Positions 22,422 through 32,219 of a stretch of DNA of 34,798 nt are shown one piece after another (the first letter of the stretch is position 1; each line of letters opens with the position of its first letter). The stretch is taken from NCBI GenBank assembly GCA_036897095.1, contig JAYMSP010001212.1, forward strand, positions 1 to 34,798. The letters are read 5' to 3'. This DNA is from Plantago elongata (lineage: Eukaryota; Streptophyta; Magnoliopsida; Lamiales; Plantaginaceae). The translations under genes were made by a program, and so were the position numbers. The notes under the pieces were generated by a model. The model was given only the letters and a program-made list of their open reading frames with translations. It was not told where the DNA came from and searched no databases.

Positions 22422-22544
22422 CCTTGTTTCCCAGTATGGCAGGAAGATTGCAAAATGATAGACAGGTTCAATTGTTGTGAGGAAAACAGCATTAAGCCCC
22501 GTAAAGAGCAACAATGCAGTCATAGGCCGACTTCTGTGAGGCAT
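22422..22544 (-). CDS. Possible first coding exon of a small conserved plant membrane protein
   Basis: The minus-strand frame starts at the ATG at 22544 and runs 41 codons to a good donor (AGG|GTATGT). The peptide has a basic start (MPHRSRPM), a hydrophobic segment (TALLLFTGLNAVFLTTIEPV) and an aromatic/acidic end (FLPYWETR). The pattern RPMTALLLFTGLN...PVYxF..FLPYWE resembles, from memory only, a family of very small plant membrane or organelle proteins of unknown function. The frame remains open upstream to 22592, so the start could differ. A possible last exon at 21825-21768 (pyrimidine-tract acceptor, then FSDTDTYREGETAPVLE and a stop) is in another phase, so an unseen middle exon or a broken gene must be assumed. 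No function is claimed. Confidence 0.4.
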
Positions 22545-22599
22545 TTCTCTTGGTACGTACAGCACATGAAATCCCAATGTACAATAATGCAATCAATTT

Positions 22600-23322
22600 C
22601 TTTATATTGGCCGGGTGTTGCAAAGATAATATTCAGTAATTCTTTGCGCATGGTGGCGTAGCTGCCGGAGATGGGAGGCCTAAGGTTTTGGATGAATTAC
22701 ATGGATATCCATGTTAGATGACTCTGTTGCATTTAGATACTCATTTGTTTAAGCTGAAAATTCGTTGACCAAATGAGTTATTATAATAAATTAAGTTGGA
22801 GATGATGAACAAGGCCTTAGTTATCTTTATAGCCTTTATACAATTATGTTTTAATCTCATTTGTCAAAAAACCCTCGTATGGTTTTCTTTTGAGTTCTTT
22901 GGCTTGAGAATACAAAGTGGTGAAATAAATTATAACATTCAATCTTGACTTTAGTGTCATAAAAATTGTCTATAATACACTCTAATATACGGACCAATGA
23001 AAGTAAATAATGTATAGATAGCAAACATTTGTATCACCATTCACCAAAAACCCAAATACAGAGTACTATATATGTATCACTATAACTGATTTGTGTCCTA
23101 TATATAATTCTCAGAAAAATACAACATTATAACCTACATTATTGATTTCCCCCTCAATTGGACACATATCAGAATACAACAACACCCTCTAACCAGTAAT
23201 GTAATATCTAGCTAATAATAATAATAATAGTAATAATTTACATACATGGTCTTCCAGAAACGCTCAGTCGTCTTTCTGACACTTCTTTGGCTCCTAGATG
23301 TCCTCAGGGCACAGTTCAGCAG
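22600..23322 (-). other. TGA 3' UTR and intergenic sequence
   Basis: Sequence after the TGA stop is AT-rich, with an (ATT)n microsatellite at 23213-23237 and an AATCAATAAT motif near 23135-23145 that could serve in polyadenylation. No other gene is supported here. Confidence 0.45.
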
Positions 23323-26300
23323 TCATTCCCGAGGCCTTGCGAGCCACAGAGAGCTTAGGGCTCGAAGCCTCGAGAAATAGTCATTTATCAAGAGAAGAGC
23401 ACGAGCTGATTGCCTAGTTGTTAGTACACGGTGCATTTGCTGTAGAGTCTGTTGCCGCAAGTTGTCAGCCTACTCAGTATAAAAAGACAGTAAACCTCAG
23501 CCGAGAGAGAATTTCAAGGACTATATACATACTATCAAAAAAGAATTTGCAAGTAATTTCTTGTATCCAGTTATGTGCAATGACACGTACAAACAGTATA
23601 AATGACAGAATGGATGTGCAAAAGATTAATTACCTGTCGAAGAAATCCTTCAAGAGTCCCCAATTTTCCCATGGCCATAGCCATCTGACCCATGTAATTA
23701 GCCACATTTCCAGATGATCCTTCAGTTCCTGACGAACCATTGGCTAATGTCTGAGCTAGTGACTGCTGTAATGCGTCCATGCCTTGGGAGAGAGCATCTT
23801 CTGCTTGGTGAGATGATTGCTGCAAATTGCAGATCCCCGTTACTTGCTGCTCCGTCAGTGGCTCAAGCTGGCTCACAAGCAGCTGCATTTCCATCAGATG
23901 ATCATTTTAGAGACAAAGTCATGACACATTGGACGCTAATCGAAAAATATGGGCCATATGTAATGGAAAGTAGCACACCTTTAGTAGTTCAGATGGACGG
24001 AAACCACCAATCCACATAAAACACCTTTCAGCAGGTGTTTTCCACATTCCCGATAATATGTGGAATACATCGGCCTTGGCAGCATTGCATTTAAGCCTAA
24101 AAACATCATTGAAGTGCGTTGATACATTATCCACAACAGTTCGCAGTTCTGTGTCACCAACGTGCGAGTTTACAGCTGCTCTCAGCTCATTTATCTGTCT
24201 GTTCTGCTCTTCCATCCAGCGTACATATTCCGCATCAAAAGCCAAAGCACCTACAATATAACAGTTATCAACGGGAATGCCTAAAATGAAGATGAAGAGG
24301 GAAGCAAATATGTTTGAAACAAGCAAGGTGAAATTGAATTAAATAATTAAATGAGTTGTACTGAGCATAAACATGTGAGGGTTCCTATCCCACAAAAAGA
24401 AAACACGTGAGAACGAACATAGAGAATCCAGAACAATCAACATGTATTTATTTCGTCAGATGGGGAAAAATATATTTCATTTGATTTAGGATTTATTTTC
24501 TGGATGGGGAGAAAGGTAAAGGAAGTGAAATGTGCAATAACAGAGGGACAGATAAGGAGAATTAATATAAATGGCTGGATACCACAGCTCTCAACAAGCC
24601 TAAGCTTGCAGGTGAGATGAAATTTTATCATGGTATCAGAGTGAAACTGGTGCGAGGAGACTGTTGGAGAATGAAAGTGTCTGCAAATGTCTACAAGCTC
24701 TATCAGACAAGTATAGCAATGGCCAAGGAATTGCTATATAGTTGAGAGAAGAGCTAAGTTTAGGTAATGGGTATTCAAATTCAGGCAGTTTATGCTTTAC
24801 TTCCAGTCCTATATACAAGGGCCAAGAAAGCCACCGGAAGTGCAATTCAAGTATTCAACCATGACATACCACTACATGAGATCGATGATTATGAAAACGT
24901 GAGGAATGAGGTTTAGGTCCGTTATGGTATACACTAGTACTGTGACAGTCCAAAGATTTCTCTTAACACGCATATATTAGTCCGCAGTGAGCTATCAAAC
25001 CAACGACTTATTTGTTTATATAGCTATTCCAGTGAATTTCATTTTTCAGGTTTTGGCGTGAACACATTCACCACAGCTTGCGAAGAGACTAATCGAGTGG
25101 GAAAAGGATGCAAATCAATGTAGACCTAATGATGGTTTACCACCTCTACCATAATAAAAACTGCAATACCACATATTTCCCGAAAAAGAATAATCAACAA
25201 CGAAGATATATAATCAATTCACAATATGCACAAGTACAAAATAGAATTTTGGAGAAACACAGCAACTAATCCTTCAATTCCATAGTACATAGTACCCACA
25301 TATATCCAAAAACAAGATAAAATAAAATAACAAAGTAAAGGATAATTAGAAATCAAACCATTTCCACTGGTTCCATGAGACTGATCTCCTGCATTTGAAA
25401 TGTATACACCCTGCTGACGTGCTCTCTGCAGTTCCTGCTCGAGCTGTGACAGCTTCAGGCGGCTATTCTCTAGCTGTTGTACATAAGCCTGGAGAACAAA
25501 AACCATAAGGTATATCAATAGAGATTAAAAAAGAAAGATCAAAACTTGAATATTAACAGGAGACCTACTTTTTTCCTCAGTCTACTTTTCCTGGCAGCTT
25601 CACGATTTTGAGCAAGCCTTCGTAATGTCTGATTTTGACATAAAAGGTAAGGAATCAACAAGATATTCACCCACTGAAAGATCAGAATATTGTAGAAGAG
25701 CAACCTTTTGGTCTAGGTTCTTTTCTTTCGATTTATCACTTGAATCGGAGACTGCAATACCAGTAGATTGGCCCGTGTCGTTCTGAGCACAAACACATCA
25801 AATGAATCACAAAAGGTGAAGAAATAAAGAAATGACAAACATTCTCCATGAGATAAAATCTGAAAAATGAGTTTGAGGCAAGTTACCCTTTGATTTCTAT
25901 CATCTGCATCCATGTCTCCGGAAGTATCAGTACGAGAACTGGAATCTGCCATGTTGGATTCTGCCCAATTCTCATGTTGAGCTCCAGAAGCAGAAACTAG
26001 ATTCTGCTGTGGTCCCTTTTGCGATTGCATTGGTTGCCCCGGAACATTTGTGAAGAAGTTGGGAATTGATGGAGCAAGATTCTACATGTCAGTAGAAAAG
26101 GTGTATATAGTTCCAGTTTAAATAAGTCTATCCAATACAGATAGTTAAAAATGTGGTTTACCTTGTTGAATAGGCTAGCCTGCTGACCAGGATCTGCTAT
26201 TTGGCTGTTCGGAGCGGTTGGATTATATAATGAGCCTATTGGAGATGAAACATGGCATTGTCACAACAATTCAAGAAACTCTTATCTCCATAATATAGTG

Positions 26301-27078
26301 TAATCGAAAGCAACTTAATGGTGATGAAACAAAATCCAAGTTAAAAGCCAAAAAAATCAAGAGTACGAATTGTTAAACTCACTTCGACCAACATTAGCAG
26401 GATCTCCAACCCGAAACCCAAGATATTGCTCAAGAACCCCATAATCTGGAATGCGAGAAGGTTGCATCCCATTTCCCTCTGTACCCCTGCAGTCAACAAG
26501 AACACCCCCTTTTCATAAGCCCCAATAGTGTTGGTTACTGAAGGCTTGGAAAAGTTACGAGCAAACCAAGAACAGCATAACAACTCAACACAACAACTGC
26601 TGCTCAAACAGTATCACTCTTATTGAATACAAACAAGTAAGAAAGTGGCAAAGAGCTCACTAAAACCGTATCCTCCGCCTGAACTTGAACAAAGCATCAT
26701 GACTAATTTACCTCATCAAAAACTCAAATAATAACTGATGTATTACAAGGATCCACTTGATAACTTTTTCAACCAACAAACTTTGAGTACACTCAAATAA
26801 CCCTTTGTGTAACTACAAAAGCCTCTAACTAAAACACAACCACATGATATTGAATAGAAATTTACAGACAAGGTCACAGTACACATCAGTTAAAGATACT
26901 ACTCAACAATCACCAAAATCAGATAATCATCAAAAGAAACTGCAAAAGAAAAAAAATGATAAGTTTAGCAGAATGATTACATGAGATTGGAAGGTGGTGT
27001 CTGAGAAATATAGCTTGGCATCCCAGAAGTGATGTTAGTGTTATCCCCTGCACCAAATTTCATTGTTGTACTCTCCAT
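23323..27078 (-). CDS. TGA2.1-like: TGA-type bZIP transcription factor (clade II, TGA2.1-like), complete, 10 exons
   Basis: A nuclear bZIP factor that binds TGACG (as-1) elements and, in this clade, works with NPR1 in salicylate and detoxification responses. Exons: 27078-26981, 26486-26383, 26235-26162, 26081-25887, 25782-25705, 25628-25569, 25488-25359, 24250-23979, 23882-23634 and 23469-23323. All introns are GT-AG, and the joined frame gives 468 aa ending ARPRE. Residues 1-180 are an S/N/Q-rich extension found in tobacco TGA2.1 but not in short TGA2/6. Residues 184-203 form the basic region, with N191 and R199 in N-x7-R spacing. Zipper leucines are 209, 216 and 223. The DOG1-type region follows (LSGMWKTPAERCFMWIGGFR, then YMGQMAMAMGKLGTLEGFLR). 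The start is the first in-frame ATG after a stop. The ATG at 27063 (463 aa) has the better plant context (ACAACAATG) and fits the tobacco length, so it is an equal alternative. Confidence 0.97.
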
Positions 27079-27396
27079 AACTCACCATCACCACATAAAT
27101 CCACACCAGAAAGGCCAATATAGTACTCAACAAAACGAAAATTCTTGTTTGACTAAAGACTTGCTTACACCAATTGGAAAGTCAACTAGAGTTGCTGCTT
27201 TTCTTTCCTTTCCTGTTTTTCCAAACACAAATCAATGAAAGCAAAACCTCATAAACCTCACATAAGTAACAAAACCCAGAAAATCAATCAAAACCCAGAT
27301 GATAATAGTTCGTCAAACGCCAATAAAACACATAAAGATTGGATCTTTTTGACTTTCAGAGCTCAATAAATGAGATGCACAAAATCTTGCAGCAGT

Positions 27397-27405
27397 ATTA
27401 TATAC
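27397..27405 (-). promoter_or_regulatory. Probable TATA box of the TGA gene
   Basis: The minus strand reads AGTATATAATACTGC, about 320 bp upstream of the start codon. A start site near 27370 would give a leader of about 300 nt. That leader contains several upstream ATGs unless a leader intron removes them. Confidence 0.45.
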
Positions 27406-27425
27406 TATTGTGTTAACTTGGTTTT

Positions 27426-27506
27426 CAAGACCATAATAATAGTAGTAGTAAGTAGGAGTAAGTAACATATAGTGGTACACATATAATAATAATAGTAGTA
27501 GTAAGA
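27426..27506 (+). repeat. Imperfect (ATA/GTA)n microsatellite upstream of the TGA gene
   Basis: Two runs, AATAATAGTAGTAGTAAGTA and ATAATAATAATAGTAGTAGT, are separated by a short unique piece (AGTAACATATAGTGGTACAC). Confidence 0.8.
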
Positions 27507-27530
27507 TATGTGATTTTTAACGTAAAATTC

Positions 27531-27579
27531 GTTTGGGTGACTCAAATCTCTAAAATGTAGGTGGAGTTGAAACACCTTT
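27531..27579 (-). mobile_element. SINE copy C, 3' part (split by a MITE)
   Basis: The minus strand reads AAGGTGTTTCAACTCCACCT and then AGAGATTTGAGTCACCC, matching the body and box B of the other SINE copies. Its 5' part lies on the far side of the MITE at 27580-27831. GAATTTTA beside it and GAGTTTTA beside the other part may be a decayed 8-bp target duplication. Confidence 0.6.
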
Positions 27580-27831
27580 GAGGCTGATTGATATGCGATT
27601 TAAATGTCCCGATTTAAATGTTTAGATAGTGATCAAAATTACAGTGGGATTGTTAAAATTGTGTTTGGTATAGAATTGTAATTAGATAAGGTATTATAGA
27701 TTTGTTATATAGGTATAGAAAAATGTTGATACTGTAGAACCATTTTAATCTTCAGCATTTAAATGACATAACAAACACAAATCCCCAAGTAGCATCTAAA
27801 TGGGCATTTGGATGCTACTCCAATCAGCCTC
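27580..27831. mobile_element. MITE inserted into SINE copy C (252 bp)
   Basis: The left end GAGGCTGATTGATATGCGAT and the right end, reverse-complemented, GAGGCTGATTGGAGTAGCAT share an 11-bp start. A second small inverted pair lies near the right end (AGCATCTAAATG and CATTTGGATGCT). Flanks TTT and TTA suggest a 3-bp PIF/Harbinger-type duplication with one change. The terminus matches that of the foldback MITE at 14904. Confidence 0.65.
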
Positions 27832-27861
27832 TTATTAACTGAGTTGCACTTCATTGCCAAT
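27832..27861 (-). mobile_element. SINE copy C, 5' part (split by a MITE)
   Basis: The minus strand reads GGCAATGAAGTGCAACTCAG and then TT, which is the SINE head. It breaks off inside the box-A-like CAGTTGGTAA exactly where the MITE starts. Confidence 0.6.
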
Positions 27862-27879
27862 TAAAACTCATTTAGTAAA

Positions 27880-27990
27880 GTTTCATTTAATTTCGTTCCG
27901 TTCAACTTTATTATTTATATTTTAAACTACAATTTATTTTAGTTCATCTCAGTCGAGTTTTAGAAAAAATAGTTGAATGAAATTGAGCCA
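27880..27990 (-). repeat. Dispersed AACTGAA repeat, copy 5
   Basis: TCGTTCCGTTCAACTTTATT is followed by TTAGTTCATCTCAGTCGAGT. A diverged, inverted member of the family at 4655 and 17676. Confidence 0.35.
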
Positions 27991-27999
27991 CTTGAGCCT

Positions 28000-28215
28000 G
28001 AATATGATATTTTTGAAGATGTTGAGTCTCTCTAGTGCACCCTTATAGAACAAAGCCTGAATATGAGGTTTTTGGAGATGCCGAGTCTCCCGGTGCACCC
28101 CTATAAAACAGACCCTGAATTTGAGATTCTTTGGAGTCTGAGATTCATACGTAATGATACACGGATTCTATATTTGTTATAAGGGGGAGTGCACCGGAGA
28201 AGATCCGACATCAAA
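28000..28215. repeat. Short tandem duplication with an inverted partner
   Basis: Two adjacent units share AGCCTGAATATGA, then TTTTTGRAGATGYYGAGTCT and GTGCACCCYTATARAACA. At about 28178-28213 an inverted, diverged version occurs (TTATAAGGGGGAGTGCACCG, then GATCCGACATC). This may be a MITE with a duplicated end. Confidence 0.55.
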
Positions 28216-29810
28216 TAAATGAATAAAAATAATAATATTTGCTCCACTAGATTTCTTTTTTTCTTTTCTCACCTCTCAAGAATCAGTTTCGGGCACGAAG
28301 ATTTATGGACCCAAACTCTGTTTTTTGAGCTTTTGTTTTCTTTAATGGTTTTCGAGTAATGAATTTATTTGTATTTTTGTGTGTTTATGGAGGTGACATT
28401 CAGATGATTCCAAGCTAGGCGTCGTTTTCTTCTGTAGCATTTATCCACTTTTCAAAGCCTTCACCATTATTTTTTAGCTTTTTCTTTGCTCTAGCTTTCC
28501 CTTTTATAAAAATCTAATTTGGTACATCACCCTCAACTAATATGAACCTGCCATTCACTTCATCAACTCTTTCATAATTCAAATCCTAACACATGGTTTC
28601 ATCCTTTGCAACCTTACATTAAATTTTCACGAATAAACGTCTTAAAATACCCCTCAATTAACAAATTAAAATGCATATTGTTGTTGAATATATTCAATAA
28701 ACTATAGTGTTGTGTGTGTGGATGAAGTTAGAAAGTGTAACTTAATTGGATATCAATCCAAAATACCAAAAACGTTTACAAAAGAAATTGAAGAAATACA
28801 CTCATGAAGAAAGATCGATCTGAAATGAGAACGAAAGAATTGTTGTTTTAAATTTTCATGTAAGGTTATTTAAAGTTTAGACATTCTGCTATCACTAAAC
28901 CTCTTAAATATAAACTAACTTCTCAACATTTGCATACAATATATATTTTGTGAGTTTGGACGATAATGTAATATCGCGTAGGGTTTAATATAAAATGTTG
29001 AAATTGGTGAAATTAGACAATTCAAATTGATTTGCAGTTTGCATCTATAACTTGTAGTTGAGGGGTGCTTTTAGCTGTTTACCGAAATTTCGATTGCTTA
29101 ATTTTTATAGTAGGAGTAAAGGAGGCAATTTGCAATTTCACTTTTATTGCAGTTCATAACTATAAGTGTTGGTCTTTTACAGGGTGTGATTGGCAATTTG
29201 CCCACCTCTCTTTGCAATAATGGAAAGTAATAAGTAGGTACAAAATAAAAAATTAGTTTACGATCGAGAACTAAAAATGAAAGTGGTTTCCTTTTCTCCT
29301 GCCGGCAACCTGGAAAGTCACTTGATTTTGACAGACAAATCTTTTGTTTAATATATATCTAACCTCCATTAACTAAATTTATATCTCTAGCCCCGTTATT
29401 TACACTTTTTTAATTACTATCCCTCATATTTTAAGTTTACTTTATTATATTTTCTCTTACATTTTTCTTTTGCTTAGTAAAAAAGGTGCATGGTCCATTA
29501 GCAGTAAAACAAACAGGAAGAATGTGAGTATCCTAATCTTATAGCATGATTTTCGAGGATTTCCCATTTGGAGTGGAATTCACGCATGGATGTTGAGAGA
29601 CTTGTTAAATCAGAAATTATATTTTCTTAGTTCATGAATTAAGGTTTCTAAGTTCATTATCGAACAATACACCAATAAAATGGTAAGTTTAATAGACGTT
29701 ATACGAGAGAACATAATAAATTTGAAATTTCTTAATTACTTATCATTAATTTGGTTTTGAAACAATATAAAAATAAAGAAGAAATTCCACTAATTCAGTA
29801 TGAGTTGTCG
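28216..29810. other. Intergenic sequence, no gene recognised
   Basis: Long AT-rich stretch with no open frame of note on either strand and no tRNA-like or clear inverted-repeat structure. Confidence 0.4.
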
Positions 29811-29814
29811 GGTA

Positions 29815-29880
29815 AATATACTCCAATTCAGTTCAGTTTAATAAATTTCAGTTGAACACAACACAATCTTATTTAGAGTA
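29815..29880 (-). repeat. Dispersed AACTGAA repeat, copy 6
   Basis: The minus strand reads GTTCAACTGAAATTTATTAA and then ACTGAACTGAATTGGAG, matching the core of copies 1 and 4. Confidence 0.5.
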
Positions 29881-30495
29881 ATATAGGTATAAATATTTAT
29901 AATTTGCTTAGAGTGAATTTCTAGCATACCTCTTCATAAAGTTTGTAACAACAAATTAGTCCCTTAGATATGAACATTAACAGATTGGTCCAAAATATAA
30001 TTTTTGTGTTGACCAAGCTGAAAATTAATTAATGACGTTGAATTTTCATTTTAAATTTTGCACATCACCCCCCGTAAAGTTTATAAATTTCTAAAATTGA
30101 CCCAAAATAATTTTACTCTTTCATTTAATTGTATCTTCTTCATCAAAATTTTAATTCCAAACCATTCTTACTTTTCTTCTTCCTCAAAACATTTTTGTTT
30201 CCCTATTCTAACACCCCAGCAAGAAATTTGCTAGCTTCATCATAACATATTTGTTGATTCCTTAATTCTTCTTCCATTAACCCTAATTCCAAATCAAAAG
30301 GAAAAATCCACCATTAATGGAGCTTGAAGCTTCAAGCTACACTACATGAGCTTCAACTGCTTCGAAAACACAACTAATGGAGCAGTTGCAACAGCTCCAC
30401 AAAAATGGTATTTATTTACTTTATTTATTTATTTTAGGGGTTTGTGAAATAAAAGGATTAAAGAAGACCTTATTGCAAATTATTTTTGGATTGAA

Positions 30496-30584
30496 TTTTT
30501 TTCTAAACGACAAAGGTGACTCGAACTCTCGAACTATTGGTTGAAGGTGAATCGTATTACCAACTGAGTTGCGCTTCGTTATCA
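30496..30584 (-). mobile_element. Short tRNA-like SINE, copy D, with 12-bp target duplication
   Basis: The minus strand reads AACGAAGCGCAACTCAGTTG and GTAATACGATTCACC, then GAGAGTTCGAGTCACC (box B) and an A-rich tail. TTTTGGATTGAA is duplicated exactly at 30484-30495 and 30585-30596. This is the best-preserved copy in the window. It lies inside the Mutator-like element, so it inserted later. Confidence 0.8.
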
Positions 30585-31249
30585 TTTTGGATTGAAATTG
30601 AATAGAATAAAGTAAACATTGATTTGTTTGAATTTATAATAAACTTTAGGGTTATGAATTGATTGTAAATAAGTAAGAGATAGTAAATCAAGGAAATTAT
30701 TTCCTGAAAAAACCCATGTCACTAATTACATCCACGTAGGAGAGATAGATTGGCTTCGGGTTGAAACGTAATTAATTTATGAAACTTGTCTTGTGGTGTT
30801 ATTGTTTAAATGTGGTGGACTTTTTTGTTAATTAAGTGTCTGTTGGGGGGCTTGGTTTTATTTTCCCTTTTGCTTAATCAAATACACAAAAAAAAAAATA
30901 CATGTTTCTCAAATAGGTCTCTATCATTTAAAAAATTACATGTAAGTGGTATTAAGGTATTAACATATTTTCTAAAGTCGAAAGAATTGAAGTACACATC
31001 CTATATATTTTAACCCTGGGTTTTATTTACAAAATATTTATTTCGATATAAAGAAAACTAATTATATTTTAATATTACAATTGAGTACTTAATCTATTCG
31101 TTTTTTCATTTATCTTTTTTAACTTTCAACTTGTTCTACATTCACTCCTTACGTTTTCCTCAATTCTTAAAAAAACAAAAAATAATAATACTAGAGCTCA
31201 AACTCGAAGCTAAAAAAGTTCATGGTTTGGTTGTTTGGACAAGCAAAAA

Positions 31250-31360
31250 CAGGAGCTAATACAACTCCGATTTGGAGCTTTTACAACCACAAACCGAAGC
31301 TGTCACAACTCCAAATTGTAGATGTTTTCAACCCCAAACTAGAGTTGTACGTGGCGAGCT
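31250..31360 (+). repeat. Degenerate tandem repeat of about 25 bp
   Basis: Successive CAACTCCGATTTGGAGC, CAACCACAAACCGAAGC, CAACTCCAAATTGTAG and CAACCCCAAACTAGAG blocks are spaced 22-26 bp apart. They give a short frame (31222-31467) that I regard as a by-product. Confidence 0.5.
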
Positions 31361-31584
31361 GCTTTAGCTCCAAAATCAGAGTTGTTGTAGCTTATAAATT
31401 TGGAGTTTCCGGTCAATTAAAATTGAAAAAAATAAAAGTCAAAGATAATTTTGAATTTTTTAAGTAAATAAAGTTTGAAAGTCAACTGGAATTTGATACA
31501 AATGTAATTCTTGAAATCACAGGGACTTATATGTAATAAAAAAATTATCAGAGTATCAAATGAAATTTACCCTCTTGCTTACTT

Positions 31585-32215
31585 ATAATAGTTGCTCTAA
31601 ATACGCTATGATGTGCACTTAGGATTCAAATGTGTTGTAGTACTTGTAATTCTCAAATACAATAAAATGTTAAACTTATTTTATAGTCGGAAGATAACAA
31701 ACATAAAACAATAGTTGTAAGTTGACTCGGGATGTCGTTCTTCTCGGACATTTAGCATAGGAACAATCAAATAACGTTTTGATTATGCGTGCAAAAAGCA
31801 TACAAGTCATAAATAAGCAGACTGAAGAATGAATCATGTGCATAGTTATGGTTGAATTTGATGATGGTGAAGGAGTAAAGGTTCCCCGACCTAGCTCATA
31901 CTATGCTACCCCCAACTTATTAGTTATACACAATTACCTCTAACATTATCAAGGCATAATACTAAACATTAAGGCGTAGTCGATACTTGTACCTCTACTC
32001 AGTTCAATGAAACTACTTTATCACTCAGCAGAACATCACACCACAATGTTGTATACATTTGTATAATCACATTTTGCATTCTAAGTACTATTTCACTAAT
32101 ATAACATCGCATATAAATAAGTAACGTATTAGAATTTTAGATGTTCGCCTTTACAATAGAAAGTTAGCTACTCATATATAGTAACATACAGAACACATAA
32201 ATCTAAGATAATAAA
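31585..32215. other. Intergenic sequence, no gene recognised
   Basis: AT-rich, with no supported coding, RNA or repeat feature. Confidence 0.35.
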
Positions 32216-32219
32216 CAAA

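Larger units (their letters stand above)
29911..31574. mobile_element. Mutator-like non-autonomous element (1,664 bp)
   Basis: The left end reads GAGTGAATTTC and, about 40 bp on, ACAAATTAGTCCCT. The right end, reverse-complemented, reads GAGGGTAAATTTC and later ACATATAAGTCCCT, giving diverged inverted repeats of about 60 bp. TTGCTTA flanks both ends (29904-29910 and 31575-31581). Inside are a gene-like leader with a short reading frame and possible donor (about 30180-30410), a nested SINE, and a degenerate repeat of about 25 bp (31250-31360). No transposase is visible. The AAATTTC-TAAGTCCCT style of terminus recalls plant MULEs, but the 7-bp duplication is shorter than the usual 9. Confidence 0.6.

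Noticed and set aside
22530..22661. Minus-strand frame starting CCACCATGCGC
   Set aside because: It has a good start context, but its 45 residues resemble nothing and it runs out of frame over the more protein-like 22422-22544 exon.
23714..24019. 101-codon plus-strand frame
   Set aside because: Antisense shadow of TGA exons 8 and 9.
31222..31467. 81-codon plus-strand frame
   Set aside because: It is produced by a degenerate tandem repeat inside the Mutator-like element and ends in lysine-rich low-complexity sequence.
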